Source: Candidatus Uhrbacteria bacterium (GTDB taxonomy: Bacteria > Patescibacteriota > Patescibacteriia > 2-12-FULL-60-25). Taken from it: a stretch of 64,000 nucleotides of DNA. A program made the position numbers and the translations under genes. The notes beneath the pieces were generated by a model. The model saw only the letters and a program-made list of their open reading frames with translations, did no database searches and was not told the origin of the DNA. This document shows positions 14,508-24,071 of the stretch, piece by piece. Numbering within the stretch: the first letter of the stretch is position 1; each line of letters begins with the position of its first letter. The DNA lies in assembly GCA_020850575.1 (NCBI GenBank), contig JADZEJ010000001.1, positions 62,001-126,000 on the forward strand, written 5' to 3'.

Positions 14508-15977
14508 TTATTCTTTTTCAATGAGTTTTTCAAGATCAATAGTTTCGTCTATACGGATTTCGTCGACAAATTCTTGAATGTGACTTACCAGCAACATTGC
14601 TCCTTTGTATTCGTTCAAAGCTTTTGCGATTACAGGAATGTGGCGGAAATTAATATGATTCGTTGGTTCGTCGAGAATCAGTAAACCAGGCTTCAAGAGG
14701 AAAAATTGCGCATAGCACAATAATCCTTTTTGACCTTCAGATAAGCTTCCGACCGGGTGATGAAGCAAACGTGAAGGGAGGAGGAAACGAGCGGCTGTTT
14801 CATAGACTTCTTCTTCGTCCGGATGACCGTCACCGGTTTCCGTCAAAATTTGGAACGCTGTTTTGGAAAAATCTAAACCAGAAAAATCTTGACGATAATA
14901 CCCAACACGGACTCCGTCCGCGAGAGAAACGCCATTCGCAGCAGCACCAGCAATGGCTTGCAATAAAGTACTTTTACCAATCCCATTCGGTCCGGTCATA
15001 AGTACATGTGTATTTTTTCGTACTTTTAAATCGAGAGCACGCGTGATTGGTGTATTCTGTTTTAAGAGATCAACAGACGTAAATGTCAAAATTGGCTGAG
15101 GAAAGTCTTGAGCTTCAATAGAAAATTGACCAAGCGTCCGATCTTCTTGACGCACGTCCACTATATTCTCTTCCGCTTCTTCTATATCTTCACGCAGTTT
15201 ACTCGCAAGTTTACGCATTTTTCCACCTTTATTTGCAAAGAAATTTACTTTATCTTTCTTATCTTGAATTTCTTTTAAGAGACGCGCATTCTTCATGCGA
15301 TCACGTTCTACCTGGGCTGCAATTTCATTTACCACATCGAGATAGTCCCCAACAAATTGATCAACCTTGTGTCGACGAGCATCGAGATATAGCACTCCGT
15401 CGGTAAAAGAATTCAAAAAATTCGCATCATGCGAAATCACAATACAGGTTTTTTGATATGCCATGAGGAAAGCCGTTAGATGCCAAATACCCTCAACATC
15501 AAGATTATTTGTAGGTTCATCAAGAAGCAAAACGTCCGGTTCTTGAATTAAGGCATAAGCCAAAAGTAAGCGCGCTTGTTGACCTCCCGAACATTTGTCC
15601 AACTTACGAGCAAGATCAATCTCCAGATTCACTATTTCAAGAACATCTTTAATACGCTTATCAATATCGTATACGGTTTGATCAGGAAAGGCCGTTTCAA
15701 AATATTCACGGATCGTCAGTGGTAAAAATTCTTTTGCCATGACTTGTTTTTGCTGGGCAATACTTGCTCCATGTGAAATGCTGATTGTTCCTTTCATTGG
15801 CTTTAATTCACCGGTAATCATTTTGAAAATGGTAGATTTTCCCGCACCATTTTGTCCCATGATTGTGATTTTGGCGCCTTCACGAACCGAAAAACTCGCT
15901 TCTTCCATGAGAAGATGCTTTTCATCATAACCGAACGTAACGTCGCTAAAGCGAACAATAACTGATCCATGTTCCAT
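14508..15977 (-). CDS. ABC-F family ATPase (ribosome-associated type)
   Basis: 489 residues from MEHGSVIV. Two ABC domains without membrane segments: Walker A GQNGAGKST and GPNGIGKST, signatures CSGGQQ and LSEGQ, Walker B LLLDEPTNNLD and ILDEPTNHIN. A charged linker (about residues 230-300) with AQVERDRMKNARLLKEIQDKK lies between them. ABC-F proteins bind the ribosomal E site and relieve stalling or confer antibiotic protection. A promoter with near-ideal spacing ends 10 bp before the ATG. It sits just downstream of hflX, another ribosome-related ATP/GTPase. Confidence 0.85.
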   Translation of the reverse strand: MEHGSVIVRFSDVTFGYDEKHLLMEEASFSVREGAKITIMGQNGAGKSTIFKMITGELKPMKGTISISHGASIAQQKQVMAKEFLPLTIREYFETAFPDQTVYDIDKRIKDVLEIVNLEIDLARKLDKCSGGQQARLLLAYALIQEPDVLLLDEPTNNLDVEGIWHLTAFLMAYQKTCIVISHDANFLNSFTDGVLYLDARRHKVDQFVGDYLDVVNEIAAQVERDRMKNARLLKEIQDKKDKVNFFANKGGKMRKLASKLREDIEEAEENIVDVRQEDRTLGQFSIEAQDFPQPILTFTSVDLLKQNTPITRALDLKVRKNTHVLMTGPNGIGKSTLLQAIAGAAANGVSLADGVRVGYYRQDFSGLDFSKTAFQILTETGDGHPDEEEVYETAARFLLPSRLLHHPVGSLSEGQKGLLCYAQFFLLKPGLLILDEPTNHINFRHIPVIAKALNEYKGAMLLVSHIQEFVDEIRIDETIDLEKLIEKE

Positions 15978-15987
15978 ATGTGCGCGG

Positions 15988-16016
15988 AGGATAGCCGAAA
16001 ATAACAAAACGATCAA
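15988..16016 (-). promoter_or_regulatory. Promoter of the ABC-F gene
   Basis: Minus strand TTGATC (16016-16011), 17 bp, TATCCT (15993-15988), then 10 bp to the ATG. The -35 box overlaps the end of hflX. Confidence 0.7.
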
Positions 16017-17128
16017 GACGTGTTCATCATTCTGTCGCCAATCTGCTTTTTTAGTTCTTCCAAGCCTTCTCCACTATGTGCCGAAACGAAGACAGGAGTA
16101 TATTTTTTATACTTCTTACGCAGAGTTGCACGCGGAATTTTCTTACTCTTGTCGATTTTATTGAAAACGAAAATCGTTGGACGATCAAGAACATCAAGAC
16201 TTTTCAGAATATCTTCAACTTCTGCGATCTTTTCATGCATAAATGGATCTCCGACATCTATCACATGAAGTAGAACATCAGCATCAACTGTTTCATCAAG
16301 CGTAGAACGGAATGCTTGGATCAATTGTGGGGGTAAATCTTGAATAAATCCGATCGTATCAGACAATAAAATCTCCTGTTTATTTTCCGGCATCCAAAGC
16401 TTTGAGACACGTGTATCGAGAGTTGCGAATAATGCGTCGGCAACATACGCAACTTTTTGCGTGAGCGCATTTAGCAAGGATGATTTACCTGCGTTAGTAT
16501 ATCCGACAATTGAAGCCGTTTTGAAACCAATGCGACGGCGACGTTCGCGATGGACACGACGTGATTGTGCCGCTTGTTCGAGATGTTTCACCACGGTTTT
16601 TTCTTGTTCAAATAAATGACGCTTCATCATTTCGGTATTTGATTCACCTTGTCCGCCACGACCTCCAATACCGCCTGCCTGCTGCATCATTTCCATACCC
16701 ATTCCAAAAATGCGTGGACCCATATGTCGTAATGCAGCTAATTTTATTTGGAGTTTTGCTTCAGATGTTTTGGCGTGTTTGTCGAATATTTTTAAAATAA
16801 GATCTACTCGATCCCAGACTCTGAGTTTTTCTTTACGCAAACGATCACCTATCGCAAACATTTGTTTTGGCTTGAGTAAATTATTGATTATCAGTAATTC
16901 TGCTTTTTTTTCTTTCGCAATCACGATCGCTTGTTCCAATTTTCCTGAACCAATATAGGTATTATAATCTGGAATGCTTCGTTTTTGGATCACTTCAACA
17001 ACAACTAGACCTCCATAGGTTTTAACAAGCGATTCTAATTCTGTGATACGACGTGTCGCAACCTCTTTTGATAGATCCGTTGGAATTACATCGATTAAGA
17101 CAACATGTGGTTTTTTTGAGACTTTCAT
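16013..17128 (-). CDS. hflX: GTPase HflX
   Basis: 371 residues from MKVSKKPH. The N-terminal HflX domain contains DYNTYIGSGKLEQ, then a helical stretch and the Gly-rich GGIGGRGGQGESNTE linker. The G domain has GYTNAGKSSLLN (P-loop), LSDTIGFIQDLP (G3) and NKID (G4). HflX splits or rescues stalled 70S ribosomes, notably after heat stress. The chosen ATG is only 2 bp beyond a predicted terminator T tract. A longer TTG reading would start inside the hairpin loop and is disfavoured. Confidence 0.9.
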   Translation of the reverse strand: MKVSKKPHVVLIDVIPTDLSKEVATRRITELESLVKTYGGLVVVEVIQKRSIPDYNTYIGSGKLEQAIVIAKEKKAELLIINNLLKPKQMFAIGDRLRKEKLRVWDRVDLILKIFDKHAKTSEAKLQIKLAALRHMGPRIFGMGMEMMQQAGGIGGRGGQGESNTEMMKRHLFEQEKTVVKHLEQAAQSRRVHRERRRRIGFKTASIVGYTNAGKSSLLNALTQKVAYVADALFATLDTRVSKLWMPENKQEILLSDTIGFIQDLPPQLIQAFRSTLDETVDADVLLHVIDVGDPFMHEKIAEVEDILKSLDVLDRPTIFVFNKIDKSKKIPRATLRKKYKKYTPVFVSAHSGEGLEELKKQIGDRMMNTS

Positions 17129-17130
17129 AA

Positions 17131-17161
17131 CAAAAACCCGTCCCAACTCGTGGAACGGGTT
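17131..17161 (-). terminator. Terminator or attenuator directly upstream of hflX
   Basis: Minus strand AACCCGT pairs with ACGGGTT followed by TTTG. The T tract ends 4 bp before the hflX ATG, so the hairpin may terminate the upstream transcript or regulate read-through into hflX. Confidence 0.65.
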
Positions 17162-17181
17162 GTGGATTCAAAATAAAATTT

Positions 17182-17577
17182 TTAACGAGTTGCACCCTCG
17201 GTTGTACCGCCAGTCACACCAGTAGCCGGCTTATCTGGGACATTTGAATTGTCACTGTTATTCATTCTACGATCATCGGCTTGCAACATCGTTTTACTTG
17301 TCACCAACATACGAATTTCTTCTATAGCGCGATCAATCTTGCCTAGACGTTGCATCACGCGTTCGACATCAGACTTGGTTGCGGCTTGATTCCCACCGGT
17401 TGGAACAGTTGACTTAGCCGGTGCGGCTTCGACATTGTTAAATGCGATCATTGCACTCAAAATGATGGCGAAAGCAGAAGCACCGACAGCTGCCCAAATA
17501 TGTTTTTCCATCATTGATTGGTGATTAGATGACTTTGCGACTGATTTAGCCGTTGAAGGAGCATTTTTTGTTTTCAT
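17182..17577 (-). CDS. Small membrane-anchored hypothetical protein
   Basis: 131 residues. A basic, Ser/Ala-rich cytoplasmic N-terminus is followed by one hydrophobic helix (WAAVGASAFAIILSAMIAF, about residues 28-46), then a polar extracytoplasmic part. The latter includes a short coiled-coil-prone SDVERVMQRLGKIDRAIEEIRML and a Gly/Thr-rich tail. No enzymatic motif. A similar layout (one helix plus coiled coil) is seen in the 100-residue protein at 39120-39422. Confidence 0.6.
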   Translation of the reverse strand: MKTKNAPSTAKSVAKSSNHQSMMEKHIWAAVGASAFAIILSAMIAFNNVEAAPAKSTVPTGGNQAATKSDVERVMQRLGKIDRAIEEIRMLVTSKTMLQADDRRMNNSDNSNVPDKPATGVTGGTTEGATR

Positions 17578-17634
17578 GGTTGTGGTGAATTACCTTTGAT
17601 AGTGATTATGTTGGTAAAAGTATAACACACTATA

Positions 17635-18921
17635 TTATTTCGTTGCGAGTGCCATCTGCACATGTCGCATCAATGCCGGACGAACTAGACGCAGTTTAAC
17701 AACGTATTGCATTGTTTCTTTTTTCAAACGTGAGCGTGATAAAACATGTAAACGCTCAGCCGAATCTAAGTTTTCTTCCCAAACAACCATTGCTTTTTTT
17801 ACCCGTGCAGGACCGCCGTTGTAGGCAGCGGCAATAATTTCTTGTGTAAAACTTGGGAAAAGATGTGCTTTATTGCGTGTTTCTTGCGGGAATTGTGCTA
17901 ATAAATAATCCAAATATACGACTTGCGCAGTTAATGAATTCACCGGATCACGCATGGCTTTTTCAAAATCCGGCTCAAGTTGTAAGTCGGGATAGAGACG
18001 AACCATGCTTGCATAGGTGCTGGGAATAAATTGCACTAAACCTAATGCGCCAGCGGATGAACGTGAATAATCATACGCATCATCTTTATTAAGTGCCATT
18101 GTGACCAAGAAGCGTTCTACCTGACGCAAAGCATCAGTACGAACACTCGTATTATCAACGTGCTCGATCATTAAAATTAATTTTGCGAGTTCAAGATCCG
18201 TTGCTTCGGCTAAAGTCTTTTCCGGAAACGCTCTCGAGTGTGTTTTACTTTGTTTTAGCCGATCGAAGACTTGTGCATATACCTGATCAATGTAACTTGA
18301 ACCAGCAAGTACCGTTTCAGGTTGATGAATTGCTGCTGAGTATGGAGTGTAAATAACATCGGTATTTTTATATTGTGGTCTTTTCTTGGTACCAATTGAA
18401 GTCGTAATCGGATATCTTACGGCAAGCACAACTTCTCCTTTATCAGAAGCAAAAGCCGAGTTAACACCATTCGCAAATGTCACACGAAGACCGGAAATGT
18501 CCCCTTCAACAGCCTTTATCTTGGCGCCGTTTTTTAGAATAGTGACGCTACGCATCGCATCGGTTGTTTTATTCCAAAGGATCAGTTCCACTTGCTTCCA
18601 ATCACTATCTTCGGTTGTAGTCGTTTCGGTACGTTTTGACTGAAGCATAGCTCGCGCACGTTCAATCGTGAGTTCAAGCGCGCTCAAAACTGGTGCTGAC
18701 ACCGTTTTACTATCTGGCTCCGGAGCTGGTGTCATTGGGAGTGGACCGACGACTTGCAAGAGTTCTTCCAATGTTGGTTTGATGGTATTTGTCGCAGGAT
18801 GAAAATAGCTCCCGTCCTTCATTTGAAAGACGCCTGCCGGTAATTCAGCCGCAAAGACACTCGTAGTTGGTAAACAAAGAGCACTAAATAGACTCAAAAC
18901 AATAAGGCTTCGTGTATACAT
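17635..18921 (-). CDS. Secreted lytic transglycosylase (SLT-fold)
   Basis: 428 residues. A signal peptide ends near VFAAELP. The N-terminal half is uncharacterised. The C-terminal SLT-like domain has SAGALGLVQFIPSTYASMVR and the AAAYNGGPARVKKAM motif of family 1 transglycosylases. The usual catalytic Glu of an ES-x-G motif is not clearly visible: SSAGALGLVQF follows YDYSR. It would cleave peptidoglycan with 1,6-anhydro product formation. It is 24 bp downstream of the ABC transporter gene on the same strand. Confidence 0.8.
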   Translation of the reverse strand: MYTRSLIVLSLFSALCLPTTSVFAAELPAGVFQMKDGSYFHPATNTIKPTLEELLQVVGPLPMTPAPEPDSKTVSAPVLSALELTIERARAMLQSKRTETTTTEDSDWKQVELILWNKTTDAMRSVTILKNGAKIKAVEGDISGLRVTFANGVNSAFASDKGEVVLAVRYPITTSIGTKKRPQYKNTDVIYTPYSAAIHQPETVLAGSSYIDQVYAQVFDRLKQSKTHSRAFPEKTLAEATDLELAKLILMIEHVDNTSVRTDALRQVERFLVTMALNKDDAYDYSRSSAGALGLVQFIPSTYASMVRLYPDLQLEPDFEKAMRDPVNSLTAQVVYLDYLLAQFPQETRNKAHLFPSFTQEIIAAAYNGGPARVKKAMVVWEENLDSAERLHVLSRSRLKKETMQYVVKLRLVRPALMRHVQMALATK

Positions 18922-18945
18922 ACCATATAGCGTAGCAGACGAGCT

Positions 18946-20733
18946 CTATTCTTTAAATCCACCGGCTTGAATATTCCATAAATCATTATACTTTCCTACT
19001 TTTTGTATTAACTCCTCATGTGTTCCTTGATCGGTGATGCGACCATCTTCCATGACGATAATGCGATCCATATCCATAATGGTAGATAAACGGTGGGCAA
19101 TCACGATAACCGTCTTATTTCGCATTAAGGTATGAAGCGCATCTTGAATTAAATGCTCGGACTCTGAATCAAGCGCAGATGTCGCCTCGTCCAAAATAAG
19201 GACAGGTGCATCTTTTAAAATCGCGCGAGCGATCGCAACACGCTGACGTTCACCGCCAGATAGTTTTACCCCACGCTCACCAACTAAGGTTTCGTAGCCA
19301 TCCGGAAGTTTTGAAATGAATTCGTGACAATGCGCTTTTTTTGCTGCCATCATAATTTCATCCAGTGACGCACCCTGTTTGCCATAGGCTATATTTTCTT
19401 TTAGAGAACGATGAAAGAGAGCCGGATCTTGCGGGACTAAAGCAATCTGTTCACGCAAACTCGCCTGGGTCACTTTTGCAATTTCTTGTCCATCGATTAA
19501 GAGCTTTCCTTTGTTGATATCGTAATAACGTAGGATCAATTTAACGATCGTACTTTTACCGGCGCCTGATGGACCAATAAAAGCGACTTTTTCACCTGAA
19601 GCGATATGCAAATTAAAATCCGAAATAACCATTCTGTTATTGTAAGAAAAAGAAACATGAGAAAAATCTATTTCACCATGCGGAACCTTCAGATCTTTCG
19701 CATGATTTGCATCTTTGACCAGAATGTCGGATTTTAGAATACCAATAATTTCCGATGCCTTAGTTAAAGACTCGATGAAACTTCGAAATGAAAAACCGAT
19801 AAAAAATAATTGTTCCATTAAAACCATGATCAATCCTTGCAATAGGACAAAGTCACCAACCGTCATCTGACCTTTTGACCAAAACATGAGAGCCATGAAT
19901 AACACGCCTGCGTTCAAAGATGCAGACAAGACATCGGTAAGACTTAAACCATGTTCAGATTTTTCCCAGGATACTTTTTCTGCCAATGTTCGCTCTTGCA
20001 AAGCTGCTTTAAATGTATCAAGCTCTTGGCGTTCCGCTGAAAATGATTTGACAGTTACCGCATTGGTTACGATATCTGCCAGGACCCCCGAAGCTACGCT
20101 TTGCACTCGGCTCCTTTCTTCATCGGTCGGAAGTTTCCAACGCGTGATGATGATATTGATTACGATAAACACGATAATCCACAATGCAATAGCAATTGAA
20201 GCTATCGGCTTCATAAAAAGAAGACCAATGATAACTGTGAGAGCTGTAGCTACACCCGGAAGAATGCTCCAAAAAAAAGCGTTGTGAAGATCGCTGTATG
20301 TGTCCCCTAGTTTTGAGATGCGACGCACAATACTTCCCATGTGCTCATCGGCGAAAAATCCATAGGATTTCTTGAGTACTCCGCGTAAACCAATTTCTTC
20401 AAGTTCAGATATGATTTGTGGAACCATGCGGGATGAGGCGTATCCGGTTGAACGCATCGTTAAACCGCTTGCAAGACGGAGCAAACCAATCATGAGAATA
20501 ATGCCTACCAAACTCGAAACATTTGACGCAGTTGGTTCAAACTGTGTAATCCCGTCAATAAACTTCTTCATGATCACTGGACCGAGCAGATTTAGTATTT
20601 GTGACAAAATGACAAAAAAGAACATCCACGTAAAAAACAACCAATGCTTCTTTACTTGCTGAAAAATAAATACCACAACTTCGCGCGGTGTAGCGCTATA
20701 AATAATTCCTGTTTTCTTCGTTTTTTCTGACAT
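18946..20733 (-). CDS. ABC transporter, fused permease and ATPase (MsbA/exporter type)
   Basis: 595 residues. An N-terminal six-helix exporter domain (about residues 20-330) is followed by an ABC ATPase with Walker A GPSGAGKST, the signature LSGGERQRVAIARA, Walker B PVLILDEATSALD and the H-loop VIAHRLSTI. It is a half-transporter expected to dimerise and export a lipid, peptide or drug; the substrate cannot be told from the sequence. The transglycosylase gene follows in the same direction. Confidence 0.9.
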   Translation of the reverse strand: MSEKTKKTGIIYSATPREVVVFIFQQVKKHWLFFTWMFFFVILSQILNLLGPVIMKKFIDGITQFEPTASNVSSLVGIILMIGLLRLASGLTMRSTGYASSRMVPQIISELEEIGLRGVLKKSYGFFADEHMGSIVRRISKLGDTYSDLHNAFFWSILPGVATALTVIIGLLFMKPIASIAIALWIIVFIVINIIITRWKLPTDEERSRVQSVASGVLADIVTNAVTVKSFSAERQELDTFKAALQERTLAEKVSWEKSEHGLSLTDVLSASLNAGVLFMALMFWSKGQMTVGDFVLLQGLIMVLMEQLFFIGFSFRSFIESLTKASEIIGILKSDILVKDANHAKDLKVPHGEIDFSHVSFSYNNRMVISDFNLHIASGEKVAFIGPSGAGKSTIVKLILRYYDINKGKLLIDGQEIAKVTQASLREQIALVPQDPALFHRSLKENIAYGKQGASLDEIMMAAKKAHCHEFISKLPDGYETLVGERGVKLSGGERQRVAIARAILKDAPVLILDEATSALDSESEHLIQDALHTLMRNKTVIVIAHRLSTIMDMDRIIVMEDGRITDQGTHEELIQKVGKYNDLWNIQAGGFKE

Positions 20734-20778
20734 ACGAAGTAAATTACAGTGTTTATTACTTTATGAGAAGTTTGCTGA

Positions 20779-20807
20779 TTGACGCTTTTTTCTTTCTTTG
20801 ATATGTC
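20779..20807 (+). promoter_or_regulatory. Promoter of the methyltransferase gene
   Basis: TTGACG (20779-20784), 17-bp spacer, TATGTC (20802-20807). It predicts a ~50 nt leader that includes the CCGGAGG Shine-Dalgarno before ATG 20863. Confidence 0.7.
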
Positions 20808-20862
20808 TAACCTGTTGTCTCAGCTGTTCTTTTAAGATTTAAACCTGTATCCGGAGGCTAGC

Positions 20863-21573
20863 ATGCGAACCACTGTTCACCCTGTCACTATTTGTCCTCT
20901 AGGTGAAAATGCCAAGCGAGTTGCGGATATTTATACTGATGCAAAAAACTATCATATTGCCGCAAGCCCTGGTGGTCGAATTTGTTATCAACTGCCTGAA
21001 CGCACTCTTGGAATCCTTGGACCCCATCTCTACCAAAGCGATAGAGTGCTTGATCTCGGATGCGGGAGTGGCTTGGTCGGTAGGGCACTTTTTGCCAGTG
21101 GTTATGCTATCGCTCTTTCCGGTATTGATTGTTCACTACATATGCTCGAATTGGCATACGCAGCCAAATATAGCACTTTGTTTCTGGGCGATATTTCTCA
21201 AATCTTCCAAAATTCGTTCGGAGAGAGAGGAACATACGAATGGGCTGTGGCAATCGGTTCATCAAATTACCTTACAACTGATGAACTCACATGTTTGCTC
21301 AATTTCTTGATGAGAATTTGTCGCAAAGGTATCTGTCTCAGCATCGAGCGCTTTACTCCAGAGTTTATTCGGGCTGTTGATACCAAATATCAAGGTAATG
21401 GACCAAAAATCTACGACCATTCCACGTTCTTCGATTCCTTTCGACCTGAAAATGGATGGGGATTGTTTGTCGAAGACTTGGAGAAACCAGCATGGATTTC
21501 TCCGTCAACCGGAATTCAGGTCATGGCAAAACTTGCCCTACTAAAAAAGACAACACGCTCACGCTCATTCTGA
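20863..21573 (+). CDS. Class I SAM-dependent methyltransferase
   Basis: 236 residues. Motif I is RVLDLGCGSGLVGRAL (about residues 62-77), followed by the acidic SGIDCSLHMLELA. A later strand, YEWAVAIGSSNYLT, fits the post-motif II region. The substrate is unknown; the layout is typical of small-molecule methyltransferases. GGAGG lies 7 nt before the ATG. It has its own promoter and a short hairpin with T7 at its end, the cassette style shared by several accessory genes here. Confidence 0.75.
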   Translation: MRTTVHPVTICPLGENAKRVADIYTDAKNYHIAASPGGRICYQLPERTLGILGPHLYQSDRVLDLGCGSGLVGRALFASGYAIALSGIDCSLHMLELAYAAKYSTLFLGDISQIFQNSFGERGTYEWAVAIGSSNYLTTDELTCLLNFLMRICRKGICLSIERFTPEFIRAVDTKYQGNGPKIYDHSTFFDSFRPENGWGLFVEDLEKPAWISPSTGIQVMAKLALLKKTTRSRSF

Positions 21574-21587
21574 GGTGAGTTTTTTTG
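21558..21587 (+). terminator. Weak terminator after the methyltransferase gene
   Basis: CTCAC (21558-21562) can pair with GTGAG (21575-21579), followed by T7. The stem is short. Confidence 0.4.
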
Positions 21588-22859
21588 TTACTTTAAAATA
21601 GGACCGGTCTCAACCGCTTCAAACGCGCTTCCCGGAATAGTTTTTAATTGATTCAGTTCCTCATCTTTCCAGCGTGGGTCCGTGGCACCTTGGAAAAACC
21701 ATGATGAGCCGTTGTCAGCCAAAATGAGACCATAGGTTTTCATGGCTTCTGCTATAACTTTCGCTTGACCGGATAATTTTGAGATATCGAAATTTGATTT
21801 GAGACGGACACGTAAACCCATTGGTGGTAGGTTTGCATTTGAAATTCCAGCGAAATGCGTCGCAGGATGAATATAGCCTTTTTGGGTGCGGGAAGATGTA
21901 AATCGAATCGCATGATTTATTTTTCCAGCTGCAACTTCTTCAAACTTGATTAAGCCCGGATAGATTGGAAGACCAGCCGCATCAGCCGATGTCCAGCCAG
22001 AAGGTCGAAGTGCGTTAGAATTGAGATTAAAGATAGCTCCTGATGCCGCTGACCAGCCACTCCCCTCTTTTTGCGCATTATAAAGTTCATATAGCATGCA
22101 GCGCTGAGGATGAAGAGTAATAACATGTGCATCATTTCCTTTTTCAATTTTTGCATTTGTTGGAATTGGATATGGACCGGAATCACTTTCATCTCCATAT
22201 TCCGTAAATCGAATTGGAACATCTTTTGTGTCGGCTGGAGCAATAGTAACCGGGATGCCGTATGCTTGATTCTCTCCAAAATCCGGATGCAGAAATTGAG
22301 TCAGACCTATCGAAGCAATATACGCATCCGAATTCCAGTGCCTGAGTGCCTTTGAAATGTCTTGATTCCATGGATTGTCTTGCGGAAAAATACGACAACC
22401 ATCGACAACTGGCGCATTTTTTGTGACTAATGGCATTGGTAATTTTATTGCTTTCTGTTCAGGTACAGTCGGTTTTGTTTTTCCGATCTTAAAAGCAAGT
22501 GGCAGACGAGCCGTTAAACCCGATTGCGTAATGCTCAAGTTTATTTGCGCATCTTGAACTTTTATCGTTTTAGAAACCGTGAGACGAAAGGAGATATCAT
22601 TTGATTTTGTCCAGGTTGGAAGTTTCTGAATCGTAACTCCCGGGGTTGGTGCAACTCGAATACGAACCCAAGGAGAACGCAGAAATTTTCGATCGATATG
22701 AATTTGGATTTCGGCACTCTTTCCCGGCTCTATAAATTCAGGCAGGTTGCGTGGAGCTGCGTAAATTGCTTTTGTCTGAACTGCGGCAAAACTTTCTTTC
22801 GGCGTACACACCAAAGTAAGACCCAGTCCAATCGCAACGAAAGCGTTATTTCTGGTCAT
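21588..22859 (-). CDS. Secreted protein of the NPWN / GPYPIP family, function unknown
   Basis: 423 residues. Signal peptide to about ESFAAV, then an N-terminal beta-rich domain. A large conserved domain carries CRIFPQDNPWNQDIS, DSGPYPIPTNAKIEKG, SADAAGLPIYPGLI, INHAIRFTS and PPMGLRVRLK, ending with YGLILADNGSSWFFQG and PGSAFEAV. I recall these motifs from a widespread secreted family without a known activity. The conserved Asp, His and Trp residues could form a hydrolase-like site, but this is a guess. The start overlaps the DedA stop by 4 bp (translational coupling). Confidence 0.65.
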   Translation of the reverse strand: MTRNNAFVAIGLGLTLVCTPKESFAAVQTKAIYAAPRNLPEFIEPGKSAEIQIHIDRKFLRSPWVRIRVAPTPGVTIQKLPTWTKSNDISFRLTVSKTIKVQDAQINLSITQSGLTARLPLAFKIGKTKPTVPEQKAIKLPMPLVTKNAPVVDGCRIFPQDNPWNQDISKALRHWNSDAYIASIGLTQFLHPDFGENQAYGIPVTIAPADTKDVPIRFTEYGDESDSGPYPIPTNAKIEKGNDAHVITLHPQRCMLYELYNAQKEGSGWSAASGAIFNLNSNALRPSGWTSADAAGLPIYPGLIKFEEVAAGKINHAIRFTSSRTQKGYIHPATHFAGISNANLPPMGLRVRLKSNFDISKLSGQAKVIAEAMKTYGLILADNGSSWFFQGATDPRWKDEELNQLKTIPGSAFEAVETGPILK

Positions 22860-23521
22860 ACTCTTGTATTTGTTTTTTTTCGAAAATGAAGTCTCGTAAA
22901 TTCAATCACAATAGGCAAGAGCGAGACTCCAATCATTCCAATCACAACATATCCAAAATTTTGTTTCACGATGGGAATGTTTCCAAAAAAATATCCCCCA
23001 AATGTAAACAAATTTACCCACACCAAGCCACCTATGATATTTGCTACTAAAAAAGAACGATACGGCATCGCACCAACACCAGCCACAAATGGAACAAGGG
23101 TGCGCAAGATCGGTAAGAAGCGTGAAAAAGCGATCGCCTTATTGCCATATTTTGCATAAAAAGCGCGCGCTTCGTCCATGTGCTTTCGTTTTACCGGAAT
23201 ACCGAACAAGTGCTCTGTTTGATACACGCTTTTTCCAAGGCGCATGCCTAAAGAATAGTTTACTGAATCACCTAAAATCGCAGCCACACTTAACATCAGT
23301 GCAAGTGTAAAAATATTCAAACTTCCCGTTGCTGCGATAGCACCAGCGGTAAATAATAATGAATCACCCGGTAAAAAAGGAGTAACGACTAAACCAGTTT
23401 CACAAAAAATAATTAGAAAAAGAATAAAATACGACCCAAAACCAAATGACTCAATCAGACGATTTAAATGTTTATCCAGATGAAGCACGAACTCGAATGT
23501 ACTCAATAATAGATGTTGCAT
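22856..23521 (-). CDS. DedA-family membrane protein (VTT domain)
   Basis: 221 residues. The conserved core is ETGLVVTPFLPGDSLLFTAG, then a helix pair, and FSRFLPILRTLVPFVAGVGAM, typical of DedA/SNARE-associated proteins now viewed as lipid carrier transporters (for example undecaprenyl phosphate flippases). About five hydrophobic segments. It is the first gene of a two-gene operon with the secreted NPWN-family protein. The gene to its right is divergent. Confidence 0.85.
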   Translation of the reverse strand: MQHLLLSTFEFVLHLDKHLNRLIESFGFGSYFILFLIIFCETGLVVTPFLPGDSLLFTAGAIAATGSLNIFTLALMLSVAAILGDSVNYSLGMRLGKSVYQTEHLFGIPVKRKHMDEARAFYAKYGNKAIAFSRFLPILRTLVPFVAGVGAMPYRSFLVANIIGGLVWVNLFTFGGYFFGNIPIVKQNFGYVVIGMIGVSLLPIVIEFTRLHFRKKTNTRV

Positions 23522-23568
23522 ACGGAGAAGAATGCCATGACAAACAAAACCATGCTACTATTTTATAT

Positions 23569-24051
23569 ATGCCAAACATACAAAATCGTCCTATTGAACT
23601 CAATACCTTCGGTACGGTTTTGAACCCGACAGAACTAGGTCGACAATCTATACGCGAAACCGAGAGCGCAAAGATCAGTAAAAAACGTCCAAAAACTCCG
23701 AGTGGTATTGTTGAAAAAGGTGAAGCTGAATTAATCGGCGCGCGTTTAGTTCGTCTTTTTTTGGCAGACTACAACATGAAAAGTCCTGAAACAACCGAAA
23801 CGCTGCAACGGCTTGTTGATCAAGTCAAAGAAGACTATTTACGCCATAATACACATGCGGAATTAGACATCATTACAAGTTCTGCTTTTTTAGAGAAAAC
23901 GACCGCATTTATTCGTAAAAATATCCAAACACTTATCGGTTTGCGTAATCATACTTTTTCTCCAATACACATTTATCTTAATTTTCAAAAGGCATTTGAT
24001 TATTCTGTTCAACGTGCCATTCTTGAGAGAGACGAGAGTGAGCATACCTAA
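23569..24051 (+). CDS. Hypothetical protein
   Basis: 160 residues from ATG 23569 (MPNIQNRPIELN). A longer reading from 23446 would overlap the divergent dedA gene. Mostly helical and hydrophilic, with basic KKRPKTPSGIVEKGEAELIGARLVRLFLADY; no signal peptide, membrane helix or known motif. A TATTTTATAT run sits directly before the ATG and no Shine-Dalgarno is seen, suggesting a near-leaderless mRNA. Confidence 0.6.
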   Translation: MPNIQNRPIELNTFGTVLNPTELGRQSIRETESAKISKKRPKTPSGIVEKGEAELIGARLVRLFLADYNMKSPETTETLQRLVDQVKEDYLRHNTHAELDIITSSAFLEKTTAFIRKNIQTLIGLRNHTFSPIHIYLNFQKAFDYSVQRAILERDESEHT

Positions 24052-24071
24052 TGTCTTATTTTGAAATAAAC

